In this document: piece by piece, positions 12,838 to 25,400 of the stretch
Numbering within the stretch: position 1 is the first letter of the stretch
How the letters are laid out: each line of letters opens with the position of its first letter
DNA from: Pseudeuparius sepicola
Lineage: Eukaryota; Arthropoda; Insecta; Coleoptera; Anthribidae
Assembly: GCA_963920635.1 (NCBI GenBank)
Contig: OY987303.1
Span: 58,242,278-58,306,277 of the forward strand
Length of the DNA stretch: 64,000 nucleotides
Direction: 5' to 3'
The notes under the pieces: model-generated
What the model saw: the letters and a program-made list of their open reading frames with translations, nothing else
Database searches by the model: none
Told to the model about the DNA's origin: nothing
Translations under genes and position numbers: made by a program

Positions 12838-13209
12838 TAAAGTCTATCCAAGATACAGCGGCAGTAGATATAAACAAAGTCACATGACCGCCTTGCGATC
12901 GATTACCAGGGTCAGACTAATATGAGATTCCAAGTGGCATGTAATTCTCAACTGATTCTTTTAGAAGTTCTAAAATGTGTGTTTCTGCCTTTCGTGAATC
13001 TTTATAAATTTCCCAAAATAAATTTACAGAATATACTGCTCGCGATCCGATCTAAAATATGCAGAAAACTCGACTGAGGGAAGAGCCGGCCCTGCATTCT
13101 GCTCGCCGCGTAAACACTTGACATTTTATGACGGCCAGACCAATAAGAGAATAGGTCACGTGGTGGCCAATGTTTTGATCCACTGCCGCTGTATCTTGGA
13201 TAGACTTTA
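12838..13209. mobile_element. MITE with 27 bp TIRs and TA target site
   Basis: The termini AAGTCTATCCAAGATACAGC (12840 on) and its inverse (ending 13207) are perfect over about 27 bp and are flanked by TA on both sides. About 370 bp, non-coding, Tc1/mariner-like by target site. Confidence 0.8.
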
Positions 13210-14462
13210 GGATTTTTATATCGGGTCATTCATCATATATCATAAGGGATAAAGTTTTTAATTGTTACAATTTATTTCAAGTAAAAAATTCTCTGTATTT
13301 GAATTACTTTTTTTGTAAATTCAAGTACCAAATACAAGTACTTGATATAAACAAAGGCAAGAACAACAGATTTGTGAAGCAGTGCCCGTTAAAAATTTGG
13401 CGAATTCGCTGAGATTAAACTTGTTAGAAAAGACAGAATTTCGTGCGGAAACAAAATAGGTATATGCAATACTTTCGCGGTAAGTATTTGAAGCATTTTG
13501 TGAGTATTTTTATTACTTTTTAAGTTTTTAAATACGTCCACAAATCAATCCATAAATGGTTAATTGGCCAATATGGGGCTATTCTAGAACGAAGTGATAA
13601 AGAGTATACCTACAAATTCTTTAATTTTTTTCTAAAACAAATTGTTGGAATTTTTTTATCAACTCTAATGCAATAAGTAGGTACAATAAATTTACATAAA
13701 TTTACTTTGGTTAAATAAATCTTCCATTTTCTCATATGAATATAGCGATAAAATCATTGACAATTGACACATCAAAGATGGCCGTGGAAAATGTATTATA
13801 GTCAACGGTATTATTCTACTCGGCTCGGCAGTTAGCTCTGCTTTTGGGGTCAAGGAATTCAATTTTACACCATTATTTCAAAGACCAATAAATAGAATCG
13901 CGGCGTTTTTCCTTTTCTAAAAAAAACGTCAAACATCACGAAAAAGTAAATTTTGAAACGCAGTTTACATACCTACATAATAATATATCAAATGCGCTTA
14001 TTATTTTCTAAATCGAACTAGCAAAACTTTCCGCATATTAAAATGTTATTACATATGAACAGTTCGTATGCGATTTCCAATGGGTTTTTTGTACGTTTGC
14101 ACCCATTGAGAACAAATATGTGTACCGTTCCGTCCAAATAGTTGAAAACACTGAGACTACAAAGCCATTGGTGGGTCTGTCGAAGTGGAACCGTATTCCT
14201 ATCAGTATTGTTTCAGTTTCACCTTCAAATTTAAAACCATATTTTGCTTGCAGATGGATTACTTAATTATTAACATTTAATTTGAACTGACGTACGTACC
14301 TACTTTATATTTTTTGTCGGATTTACAGTTTGTGTGTGGTGAGGTTTCAAGCCATCATATAGCCCCTATCAGTAAGTTAGCCCGATTTGATAGAATAGTT
14401 ATTGAACTATCGGTTAAAATAGTGCGAAGAAAGCACAAATAAGTATGCCTGAAAAAAATATA

Positions 14463-15776
14463 TACAGGGATAGTTTTTTTCGATGCCCACTATGGGGATC
14501 TCGGAAACTAGCAGAGCTAGAACAAAGGTTAAATGGGGAAAGAATTGCAATTTTGAATGCTCAATCTAATGCCCCTTTTGGATTTTTAAAAAAGTCACGG
14601 CTCACTAGCTATTTTGAAAAAAGTGATTTTTTGCTATTTCTTCAGATCTCTGTAGTTCCATTATTTCTGATTATACAGGAAAACTGTAGAGACAAAAATT
14701 GTAGATAATTTTGGGCTTAATAAGATGATCTGATCCAATTTTTTATGTTGTTTGTGATTTTTGAGATATGACATAAACTTGTGGTTTTTTTTAAATGTAA
14801 ATCATAGTTTGACTGTGGCCTTATAAAATCGGCCATTTTTGAGCTTTCCAAAGATATAATACTCGGCATAGTTATTACAAAAAATAAAAGAGCTATGGCT
14901 AATTTTCTGATTTTTTTTTAAATTTTCACATAGTCAGCCTTGGAATATTTTCATAATTACGTTCTATTTTATAATAATAAACTTTCTAATATTTTGTTTT
15001 TAGTTGGTAACAAAATGTAAGAAAATAAAACAAAAATTAAAAAACTCAAATTCAAATTATTATTATTTTAAAAGGTCACCTTTTAAAATAAAAAAGGTGT
15101 TCAAACAATCCACCATTATTATTTATGCAAATATTGCATTTTTTTAAAGCTGAATTTGTCGCCTTTCTTAGAGAGCGCCTGTCAATACTGGCAATTGGTT
15201 TTATTTTGTTACATTTTGTCACCAGCTAAAAATAAAATATTTGAAAGTTGAAGTATGTCTTATTATACAATAGAACGTAATTATGAAAATATTCCATGGC
15301 TGACTATGTAAAAATTAAAAAAAAAATCAGAAAAGTAGCCATAGCTCTTTTATTTTTTGTAATAACTATGCCGAGTATTAAGTATATCTTTGGAAAGCTC
15401 AAAAAATGGCCGATTTTATAAGGCCACAGCCAACTATGATTTACATTTCAAAAAACACAAATTTATGTCATATCTCAAAAATCACAAACAACATAAAAAA
15501 ATTGATAAGATTATCTTATTAAGCCCAAAATTATCTACAATTTTTGTCGCTACATTTTTTCTGTATAATCAGAAATAACGGAGCTACAGAGATCTGAAGA
15601 AATAGCAAAAAATCACTTTTTTCAAAATATCTAGTGAGCCGTGAACTTTTTTAAAAATCCAAAAGGGGCATTAGATTGAGCATTCAAAACCGCAATCCTT
15701 TCCCCATTTAACCTTTGTTCTAGCTCTGCTAGTTTCAGACATCCCCATAGTGGGCATCGAAAAAACCCACCCTGTA
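14463..15776. mobile_element. Large fold-back element (1.3 kb), TACAGGG ends
   Basis: Arms of about 565 bp (14463-15026 and 15208-15776) are inverted copies with some divergence. The ends are TACAGGG, flanked by TA. An internal word GGTTAAATGGGGAAAG is shared with the elements at 15972 and 20290. Reading frames inside the arms look incidental. Confidence 0.85.
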
Positions 15777-15971
15777 TATTTCTAAAAGTTTACCAATATT
15801 TCTTTGTTCTTTATAGGTATAGTTTTTTAATGACATGATAATAAAAAGATAAGTTAATGAAGATATTATTTTCGGTTTTTCCTTTACTTACTTTCTAAAT
15901 ATAAACGAGTCTTATCATAGAAATATAATTTGGCTAATGCAATTTTGTAAAAAGGTAACAAGTAGATATTA

Positions 15972-16275
15972 TACAGGGTGAGTTTTTTTATGATCGTATA
16001 TGGGGACCTCGGAAACTAGCCAATATAAAAGGAAGGTTAAATGGGGAAAGAATTGCAGTTTTGTGGATTCAATTTAACGCGCCTTGTGGATTTTTGAAAA
16101 AAGCCATGGCTTACTAGTACTAGATATTTAGAAAAACGAAAATTTGGCGATTAATTATAATCCATCTATGCAGCTTCGTTTGTTTCTGATTTTAGATAAA
16201 AAGTGTAAAATACCAAAGTTGGAGGGAATTGTATCCCCAAATGCGGTTGTGTTTTTTTTAAAAACTCACCCTGTA
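15972..16275. mobile_element. Short relative of the TACAGGG fold-back family
   Basis: About 304 bp with ends TACAGGGTGAGTTTTTT and AAAAACTCACCCTGTA. The first 150 bp resemble the left arm of the element at 14463 (CTCGGAAACTAGC, GGTTAAATGGGGAAAG). It has no long second arm, so it looks like a solo copy. Confidence 0.75.
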
Positions 16276-18574
16276 TGCTTACATTTGTTTTAATTCAGAA
16301 CTTGCATTTGTCAGTGTGATTTATACACCTACAAATCACAAAAATTAAAAAAAAGTTTAAAAGGTTGTATTTTATTTATTTTAATATAATTACAAACAAA
16401 AAAATACCTGTTGTGTTGAGTAGGCCGTTTGAGTAGTTGTTTGTTCTATAAACCATTTGCTTTTTTTATGATAATCATTAACTGATTCAGCGAAAAGTAA
16501 TTTTATGTGTAAACCGTGCAGTCTTTTGATAAATTGGAGACATACAAAAAGACAGGTGATAGGAACAAGCATTTTTGGTTGGTAAATTACCACAAGGGAT
16601 AACTTATTAAAGTGAAACCAGTTGTAGAATAATTATTTTGATAAATAAATATAACAGTTTTTTTTGTAATTTCAGTTAACGACATTTTAAGAGTTTTATT
16701 AATGAACTTTTTTTTCAAACTTCATAGTGATATGGAATTGTCCCTGCATAAATACACCCTCCCATAAATTCAAGTTTTTTCGCTTACTGAAGGCAATTTA
16801 TTTGTCTATCTCATGGAAATTGGTAAGTTCAGTTTGAAATAACAAGTAATAGGAAAAATGTCTGTCTATATGTATATTCATGCGGTAATTTCATGATAAT
16901 AACCGGCGATTTTCTAGCGTAAAAAATTACCTGATTACTCAAGCGAATATTTTTCTTTCTGTTGCAGATGCAGAAATATATTTACGTTTTCCTTGATAAT
17001 AAATTAATAATAATATTAAAATAACCAAATTAATGAATGCGGTTTCTTAAAGGTAATAACACGGTTTGATTGGTGAATTTCAAGCATTTTTATTGCACAT
17101 TTAATTAGAGTATTGATAATTAGTAGTTTTTACCTTATTTTGGTAGAGTTCAAAGTAAACCTTAATTTTTAATATAAGTAGGTGTACCAGAAAATCTATT
17201 AGACAATAGTGAGCCAACATTATAAGGCCATTTTAAATAAAAAATAACATCAAAAATGCATATAACTACTAAATACTGTCTAATAAAAACGTATGATGAT
17301 ACAGAGTGGGGGTTGCGGGTGCCATAATGTTATTTTAAAACAAATATTTTTTTATTTATGTTTTAGAATATATACCTACCTAGTTATGTATGTTTGTACA
17401 TACCTCTATCAAGTTCCTAGGTTTGTAGTGAACCTAAGGTCAATGACCGTTTTTCGATAAAAAAAAAATGTGTTGGCATTAAAACACTACCTACTCAATA
17501 AAAAATTTTATATCGTCTTGTAATTAATTATTATTTTCATCCATGAATAAGCTACATGAAAAATCTGATGAAATGCAATTTGAGAATGCAGTTTATGAAT
17601 TTATATGAGTTTTTATACCTATATTATTAGAGTAAACATAATGAGATTCCCAAATGCATATTATAGTCAAATAAAAAGTACCTAGTACAGTCACAAATAA
17701 ATTTCTTTTTTGTTTTGCTTTCACCGAAATGTTTATGTTTGGGAAAGTTTCAGGCGATATAAATATGTACTAATTTCAAGGATTGTTTGAATGTCAACAT
17801 TTTAAAAATCGCAATAAAATCATGAAAATGAACTAAACTAATGTGAATCTATAGTTGTAATCAGATATGTAGGTAGTTACCTACCTATTTGTGACAACGA
17901 CAACAAACTATAATGTCGATTATAAATAAAACTATAAAACTTTATTTGGAATAAATATTAAAAGCTATATGATTTTACTTCCTTGTATCTGCTAGTATTT
18001 ATATTATACTTTCATACGCGCCTTTTGCTTTACAGGTGAAGGTGAAGTGGCTTGTGATCGTTTTTAATATCAAATGTTCTTGAGCAATTTACAAAGTAAG
18101 TATGCTGCTTATTCAAGTCATTAAAAAGTTACATATTAAAGGAAGACTAAAAAGTAAAAAATATTTCCTTTTTTGTTACCTTAGCGTAGGTAAGAGCTTT
18201 AAAGTCCCAAGCAGCTGGCTAGCTTGTTTGTTTTTGCCCTTAATCAAGACAAAAATTAAAATTTCGGGTTCTTAGTGACGTCACAGTCAAATAATTATAT
18301 AGTTTCTACTTCTGGGAAGCAATTAAAACGTATTATTACAAATGCGTATGCGCATTTTCTAGATTAGCCACTAATGAATTAAAATACATGGATTGATTAT
18401 ATGCCAGTATTTTTAATAATATTTTAACGAAATTTGGTAAAATTTCAGATGGTCCCGAATCCAATGACGCAGAGTTTTGCGATAAAAAAAATTGAAGCCT
18501 TGAAAATTTAGATAAATGCCTGGAATTTTGCACCAAAATAAAAGTGTTTTCTGACCTATCTTTAGAAAAAAAAA

Positions 18575-19250
18575 TTAACAAAAAATAACACCGACTTCAC
18601 AAATTTGCCCGTATGCACATTTCAACTAAAATTTTAGAAATATTTTTCTCTTTCTAAATTGAGTTATCTTTGGAGTCGGTGACAGTAAGTTGTGATGTAT
18701 AATAATAATATAATAATAATTCTCACCCTCACAATACTCCAAACTAGGAGTACCCCAGAAGCAACCATATGTAGGATATGATGTATTCATATCTAAATAG
18801 ATTTAAATTCCTTGCCTTGACTGTCACCAAATCCAAAGATAACTCAATTTTGAAAGAGAAAAATATTTCTAAAATTTTAGTTGAAATGTGCATATGGGCA
18901 AATTTTTGAAGTCGATTTTAATTTTTCTGTTAAAAATTTTGTATTTCTTATTTTTTAGTGAATTATTAAGAATTATCGAAATTGGTCCAATATGAAATTT
19001 CAACCCCTATTTTTCCACCCTTAGGGGTGGAATTTTTTCTTCAACTCTAAGGTACTACCTTTCTAATAAAAAAAGAATCATCGAAATCGGTTCAATATGA
19101 AAATTCACCCCCTATTTGTCCACCCTTAGAGGTGGAATTTTTTCTTCAAATTTAAATGGTTAAAAGGTATCGGTTTATAAAATGACGGAGTTCTGAGGTA
19201 ACAAACATAACAAAATACAACCTCCTCATCATTTTTTGAAGCCGGTTAAA
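18575..19250. repeat. Composite repeat: fold-back plus tandem unit of about 105 bp
   Basis: The first part is a fold-back in which AGTTATCTTTGGAGTCGGTG near 18663 pairs with the region near 18825-18850. It is followed by two tandem units containing CACCCTTAGGGGTGGAATTT. A second copy in reverse order lies at 37830-38640. Both end with a similar block around ATGACGGAGTTCTGAGGTAA. Confidence 0.75.
18699..18768 (-). mobile_element. SINE 3' fragment nested in the composite repeat
   Basis: The segment with TTCTCACCCTCACAATACTC and an (ATA)n tail is absent from the sister composite repeat near 38515. It is the reverse complement of the SINE tail at 28105-28185, so it is a truncated retroposon insertion. 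Confidence 0.7.
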
Positions 19251-19496
19251 AAGAATGCTAAAATCGGGAAAAACATGATTTGAGCATCTTTACTAATATG
19301 TTGATCAATTTGGATCTTCTTGTTTATTTATAATAGTATGGGTACTTCAATTGTATTGAACCACAACCACGTATCTGTTTTGACTGCAATTTCACTGTAT
19401 TTTGTACTTTTTAAATAAATATATATATTTTATTTTATTGTATATTATTTTTTATACAGTTGAAATTCGAGTCACATCATTATTCTTTTGCTATAG

Positions 19497-22400
19497 GAGG
19501 CATCCCGACGAGAGCTGTAATATGGATGATGCTGTTTACCTGCACTTTTTTCCTCTACATGCTGAGGATCAACCTGTCCATCGTCATTTTGGGTATGGTT
19601 GAACCAGCGAAAGACGTCAACGCCTCCGTTGCTGTCCCTGAATGTTCAGCGCAAAATTCCGACTACGCAAACTCAACTTCCAACCAAGAGGACACCCACA
19701 ATTATAGCGTGAGTGCCGTGGAAGTCTAATGGTGATGGTTTTCCCTTTGTTTATAAACAGCCTATAGTTACACGAGGTGTGACAGTGTTATAAGGATATT
19801 AAATCGATACAGAAGATCGGCGCTTGAACGTACAAATTCTCTTTCAGAGTTCAGACGTCTTCCGATGGAATACAAAACTCCAAGGGCTGATCTTAGGTGC
19901 ATACTTTTGGGGGTTTGTGATAAGCGCGATACCCGGTGGAGCTCTGGCCGAGCACTTCGGTCCGACTCGCATGGTATCGGTTTCGTTCCTCACGTGTGGC
20001 GTGTTGACGTTGCTGGGACCGCTGGCTGCCAGCTGGCACCCGGCGGCGCTTATAGGATCGAGATTTCTCATTGGATTGTTTGGGGTAAGTGACGATCATT
20101 TTTAGGAGGTTCGTTTTGCTCAAATATTATAGAGTAATGCAAAGAACGTAGGTCTAGCTACAGTGGCTTTATACAAGACAGTGGCGACACGGCCGCCATG
20201 TTTTGTCAAATGAGAGGTGGAACTTTTTAAAAAATATGTCGATATTGTGTGTATAGATCCAGTACAGAATTTTTTTATCGATATGACTATACACTGTGTC
20301 CCGGATAAGAATGAACAGCATGGGGATATTGCAAACGGTGAGAGATAGAGCAACGGTTAAATGGGGAAAAAGTTGCGCAACTTCGAGGTAAATTGAATGG
20401 CACAAACAGATTTCTAATATCTTTTTTCGTTTTTGAGTTATTTTGAAAAAAGTAAAATTTTGCGTTTTCGATTTTATTTTTTTCTGAAGTTGTTATGACA
20501 GATAGAAAAAAAAGAAAAACACTTTCTTATGGCACTTTTTAACGGGCTTTAAGATGGCGTTTTTAGATTTGTTTTACAACGTTTCGTTTTTGAGAAACCA
20601 TCTTCAACTTTATTTTTTTAAATACGGACCTGGATTTTTTTTGCAGATTTTGAAAGCACTTTTCATTGCAAATACCATGATGTATGACACGAAATATTTT
20701 TAAAATGTTTTGAGACAATTATACTGATTATTCATTTTTTTCCATTCATTTTTTTTCTATTGCGGCCCTGTATTTAATAATAAGAAGTCTAACTATTAAT
20801 CAGTATTGACAACAATTTATTTACAGTTTATTTTTACTTCGAAAACTTAATATTTTTAAATACGGCCCTGTCTGGTAAGTGTTTTCCTCTGTTGTTGTAC
20901 AGCAAACAGTGTCGCATTGTGTTTTGGAGTAAATTCTTAGCTTTTTCTAATTGTCAGAAGAAAGCTTTAAGCCAACGAAATCAATAACTTTTGCTATTTA
21001 TTAATTGCAACAATACATTCGTTCGGCCTCTACACTATTTCTGTGACGCAAGATATAACATGCTGGCATGTTAAATTTGTCCCCATTTGAAAAAGCACCC
21101 TCCATTTCTAATGATACAAATTGTTAACTAAATGATACAGTGGGAGTCACAGAAAATATACGCTGTAGCGTATATTTTCTGTGGTGGGAGTTATGACAAA
21201 TGACAAGGGGTTGGTTTCGTTGTTTCAAAGCCTTCTAGGTGGGGGTTTTTATTTATTTTTTATTATCGCATGTGACTGTTATTAGTCTTTGCCGTTTTTT
21301 TTTGGTTCTCCAATAATCGAAAGATAAGTTGTAAGTTAAATTGTTGACAATACTGATTAATATTTAGACTTCTTATTATTAAATACAGGGCCGCATATGA
21401 GAAAAATGAATGGAAAAAAGGGAATTTTCAGAATAATTGTCTCAAAACAATTTAAAAATATTTCGTGTCATACATCATGGTATTTGCAATGAAAAGTGCT
21501 TTCAAAATCTGCAAAAAAAAATCCAGGTCCGTATTTAATAAAATAAAGTTGAAGATGGTTTCTCAAAAACGAAACGTTGTAGAACAAATCTAAAAACGCC
21601 ATCTTAAAGCCCGTTAAAAAGTGCCATAAGAAAGTGTTTTTCTTTTTTTTCTATCTGTGATAACAACTTCAGAAAAAAATAAAATCGAAAACGCAAAATT
21701 TTACTTTTTTCAAAATAACTCAAAAACGAAAAAAGATATTAGAAATCTGTTTGTGCCATTTTATTGACCTCGAAATTGCGCAACTTTTTCCCCATTTAAC
21801 CGTTGCTCTATCTCTCACCGTTTGCAATATCCCCAGGCTGTTCATTCTTATCCGGGACACAGTGTATATTAAATGAAATCAATTAATTACCCATTTCTTG
21901 GAAAATAAACGGTAAAACCTATCTTCATGTTCAGTTTCGTTCATATTTTATGATTAATTACCAAAATGGTTCTCACAAGACATGTCTAAAATAGACATGT
22001 GTTTAAGTATATTTTATTATGTAAACCTCTTCAGCGAATTTTCGATATAAGCGCATGCTGTAGAGACATCCAATTGAGTCAATTCAATATTTTCACCATG
22101 AAATGAAAAAAATGAGTTTTGAACTTTATTTAGGTATTTATGTTTTTTATTTATTTATATTTTAATTATTTGTTGAATATATTTTTGATTAAAAAAAAAC
22201 AGAGTAAACTTAAAAAAACCGAACATTTAGAAAATTAAGCAAAATAATAATAATAAATTTCAAAAATTTGATATATGGTGTGGCCCGTTTGTAATGGAGA
22301 CACCTCTGTAAAATTGTTATTTTTGCTCCGATTTTGAAAAACTTTTTTTTGTTAGATAGATCTCTGAAAATACCATTCGACACACCTTCCAATTGTTTTG

Positions 22401-25400
22401 AAAACCAAACACATGGCTAACTGCGACATTTTTTATACCCCCAAAATTCAAGGAATCATATTAGGCATTTTTTTATCAAAAAAATTTACTAAAAAAAGTT
22501 GTTTAGAATGAACCAAAAATCCCAAATCCAAAGTTTTATCAAAATCAAAAAATAAAAAATTTCCGAAAAAAATAAATTGAAGGTCCAAAAATCACATTTT
22601 AATGAATTTATACGGATAGCAAAGTGTGCCATGGAAATTTGAAGTTAAAAAATTAACTTTGCTAGCCGTAAAAATTGATTAAAATGTGTTTTTGGACCTT
22701 CAATTTATTTTTTTCGGAAATTTTTTATTTTTTGATTTTGATAAAACTTTGGGTTTGGGATTTTTGGTTCATTCTAAACAACTTTTTTTAGTAAATTTTT
22801 TGATAAAAAAATGCCTTATATGATTTCTTAAATTTTGGGGGTATAAAAAATGTGTTTGGTTTTTCAAAATCAGAGCAAAAATAACATTCCAAACGGGCCA
22901 CACTGTATATCTGATATATATCGATATATATCGGATTTTTTGATATTTATATAAATATCTTGATATTTTCGAACCCTGCCAGTAGTACAACTAACTGCCA
23001 ATATCTGTCGGTCTTTCTTGCCAAATTTCAATGTTATATCGTTTCGAATATTCAAGTAAGAATTTTTATTCTTCGGTTATGCATATACTTACAAAAGTTG
23101 TTTGGAATCAAAGGTAGATGTCAGATTTAATAAAAAAAAAGAAATTTAACTTTTTTTAATTTTTTTCGACCACCTTGTGTATTACAAACAAAATACCGCA
23201 AGCGCAACTTATCATCGGATAACACATGAATTCGCTACTAAACTTTAATTCTGTTTGATTAGCAGCTAGAAATTTAAATGAATCGAAGTCAAGAGTTTAA
23301 AAATATTAAATTTTTGTGTCCAACTTTCTGCCGGTCACTGTACAGACTGAGTCATTTTCGATGGTTTTATGTGGTATCTGCGTTATTTGTATAGATAGAA
23401 AAAAACAAGGTAGGTGTTCATGAGTTAATTTTTTGAGATATTTACGATCCTCAAAACCGATCTCTGATATCTCCAATACTTTAGGAGATACAGGGCGTTT
23501 TTGAAATTTTTGCAATTATCATAGCTCATTTGTTTTTAAACCTATATATTTCGTTGAAAACGCTTTATACGCACTTTTTTACGTAGAATCCATTGGAGTA
23601 AACAGTTTTTCTATAAAATAGTTATTTATGTACCAAGGCACTGAAGTTGAATTATTAAGTTGAACTTCGGTGCCTTGGTAGGTAAAATAACTATTTTTTA
23701 GAAAAACTGTTTACTCCAATGGATTCTACGTAAAAAAGTGCGTATAAAGCGTTTTCAACGAAATATATAGGTTTAAAAACAAATGAGCTATGATAATTGC
23801 AAAAATTTCAAAAACGCCCTGTATCTCCTAAAGTATTGGAGATATCAGAGATCTGTTTTGAGCATCGTAAATATCTCAAAAAATTAACTCATGAACACCT
23901 ACCTTGTTTTTTTCTATCTATACAAATAACGCAGATACCACATGAAACCATCGAAAATGACTCGGTCTGTGCAAGGTTTCTCGTGCTAACAGCCCCGTCA
24001 AAAATCCTGTCGCCCTTCCAGGGCGTGGTGTACCCGTCGGCCCACTGCCTGATCTCCCTCTGGGCGCCCCCCCACGAAAAGGGCCGATTCGTCGCCGCCC
24101 TGCTGGGCAGCTCGCTGGGGACGGTGGCGACGTGGCCGGCGCTCGGCGCCGTCGTCTCGGCGCTCGGCTGGCGGTGGGGCTTCTACGTGTGCGGGGCCGC
24201 CGTGCTGGCGTGGACGGGCGCCTGGGCGGCGCTGGTCAGGGACTCGCCGGCGGCCCACCCGAGGATCGGCGAGCGAGAGAGGGCGTACATAGTCGGGGGG
24301 CTGGCCGGGGCGATGGGCGCCAAGAAGAAGGTGGGCATAGTAAAATTATTTTAAGAAGTCCTTACTGGGACCAGAGCATATAAAACAACTGCTGGGACCG
24401 TCAATTGGTAATTTCGACATCCTAAGTTGGCATCAATATCGGTGCAGCAAAGAATGCAACCGGGCTGGACCCAAGAACGGTAGACGCACAGGATTGCTCG
24501 ATCGGGCAAATCTCTCCGCCGGCGTGACGTCACCGCTAGACTGCTATCTGCTAAGCGCGCCGGGAGCTACCGTCCAAAATATAGAAAGGGTGGGTTTTCT
24601 GTGGATGTTCTGTGTTTTTGAGCTACTTTTGCCAATCCTTTGATTTTTATACACTATTAAGAGTACAGAGAACTTTTATTTTTTACTTAGAATGTATCAA
24701 GACTAAGGGATTATATTATAAAATTGCCAATATATGTAATAATTGCATACTGAAGAAAATTTCGAAAATAGTTATTTATGTACCTACCAAGGCACTGAAG
24801 TTCAACTTTTTATGACTCATGTGGAATTTAGTTGCCGAGGCCTCTGGCTGAGGCAAATATAAAATATTATTATTATACAAAGTATTTTGAACGTTTGAAA
24901 GACGGTAAGAATGATACTAATCTTTTGCGATATTATTTTATAAATTAATATTAAAAATAATGTACTTATGCCAAATTTTAGTTTCAATTTATTACGAGTA
25001 TAATACTCTTAATAAACACTATGAAAATTATTTTTCACAAAAGGTACACACTCTGTGGATGCCTGTTTTACATTGACAATTTCTTCATGAATTAATTCAT
25101 GAAGTCACTTCAAGGGCAAATTATTATAAAAAGTCGTGTATTACACTGGCAATTTCTTCATGAATTAATTCATGAATTTCTTCATGACGTTACTTCACGA
25201 ATTAGAGCATGTCCTATTTTCCGTCAAGTTTTGCGTGAACTTCAGGAGTACTAACATTGAAAATGTGAACACAAGAAAGGTTATATTTTGATACTAGTTT
25301 TGTTTTAGGCATTAGGCGAGAAAGAGGAGAGTACATAGCTTTAGAGATAATATACTTAGATTAAAAGTGTGTGAAATGTTGCAATATGTTTTATTTATGT

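Larger units (their letters stand above)
11683..19496. other. Repeat-rich intergenic DNA, possibly including 5' exons of the SLC17 gene
   Basis: No conserved coding exon is recognised. TIR elements are listed separately. The stretch at 16276-18574 is AT-rich with nothing I can name. The short first coding exon of the downstream transporter must lie somewhere upstream of 19497 but could not be identified. Confidence 0.5.
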
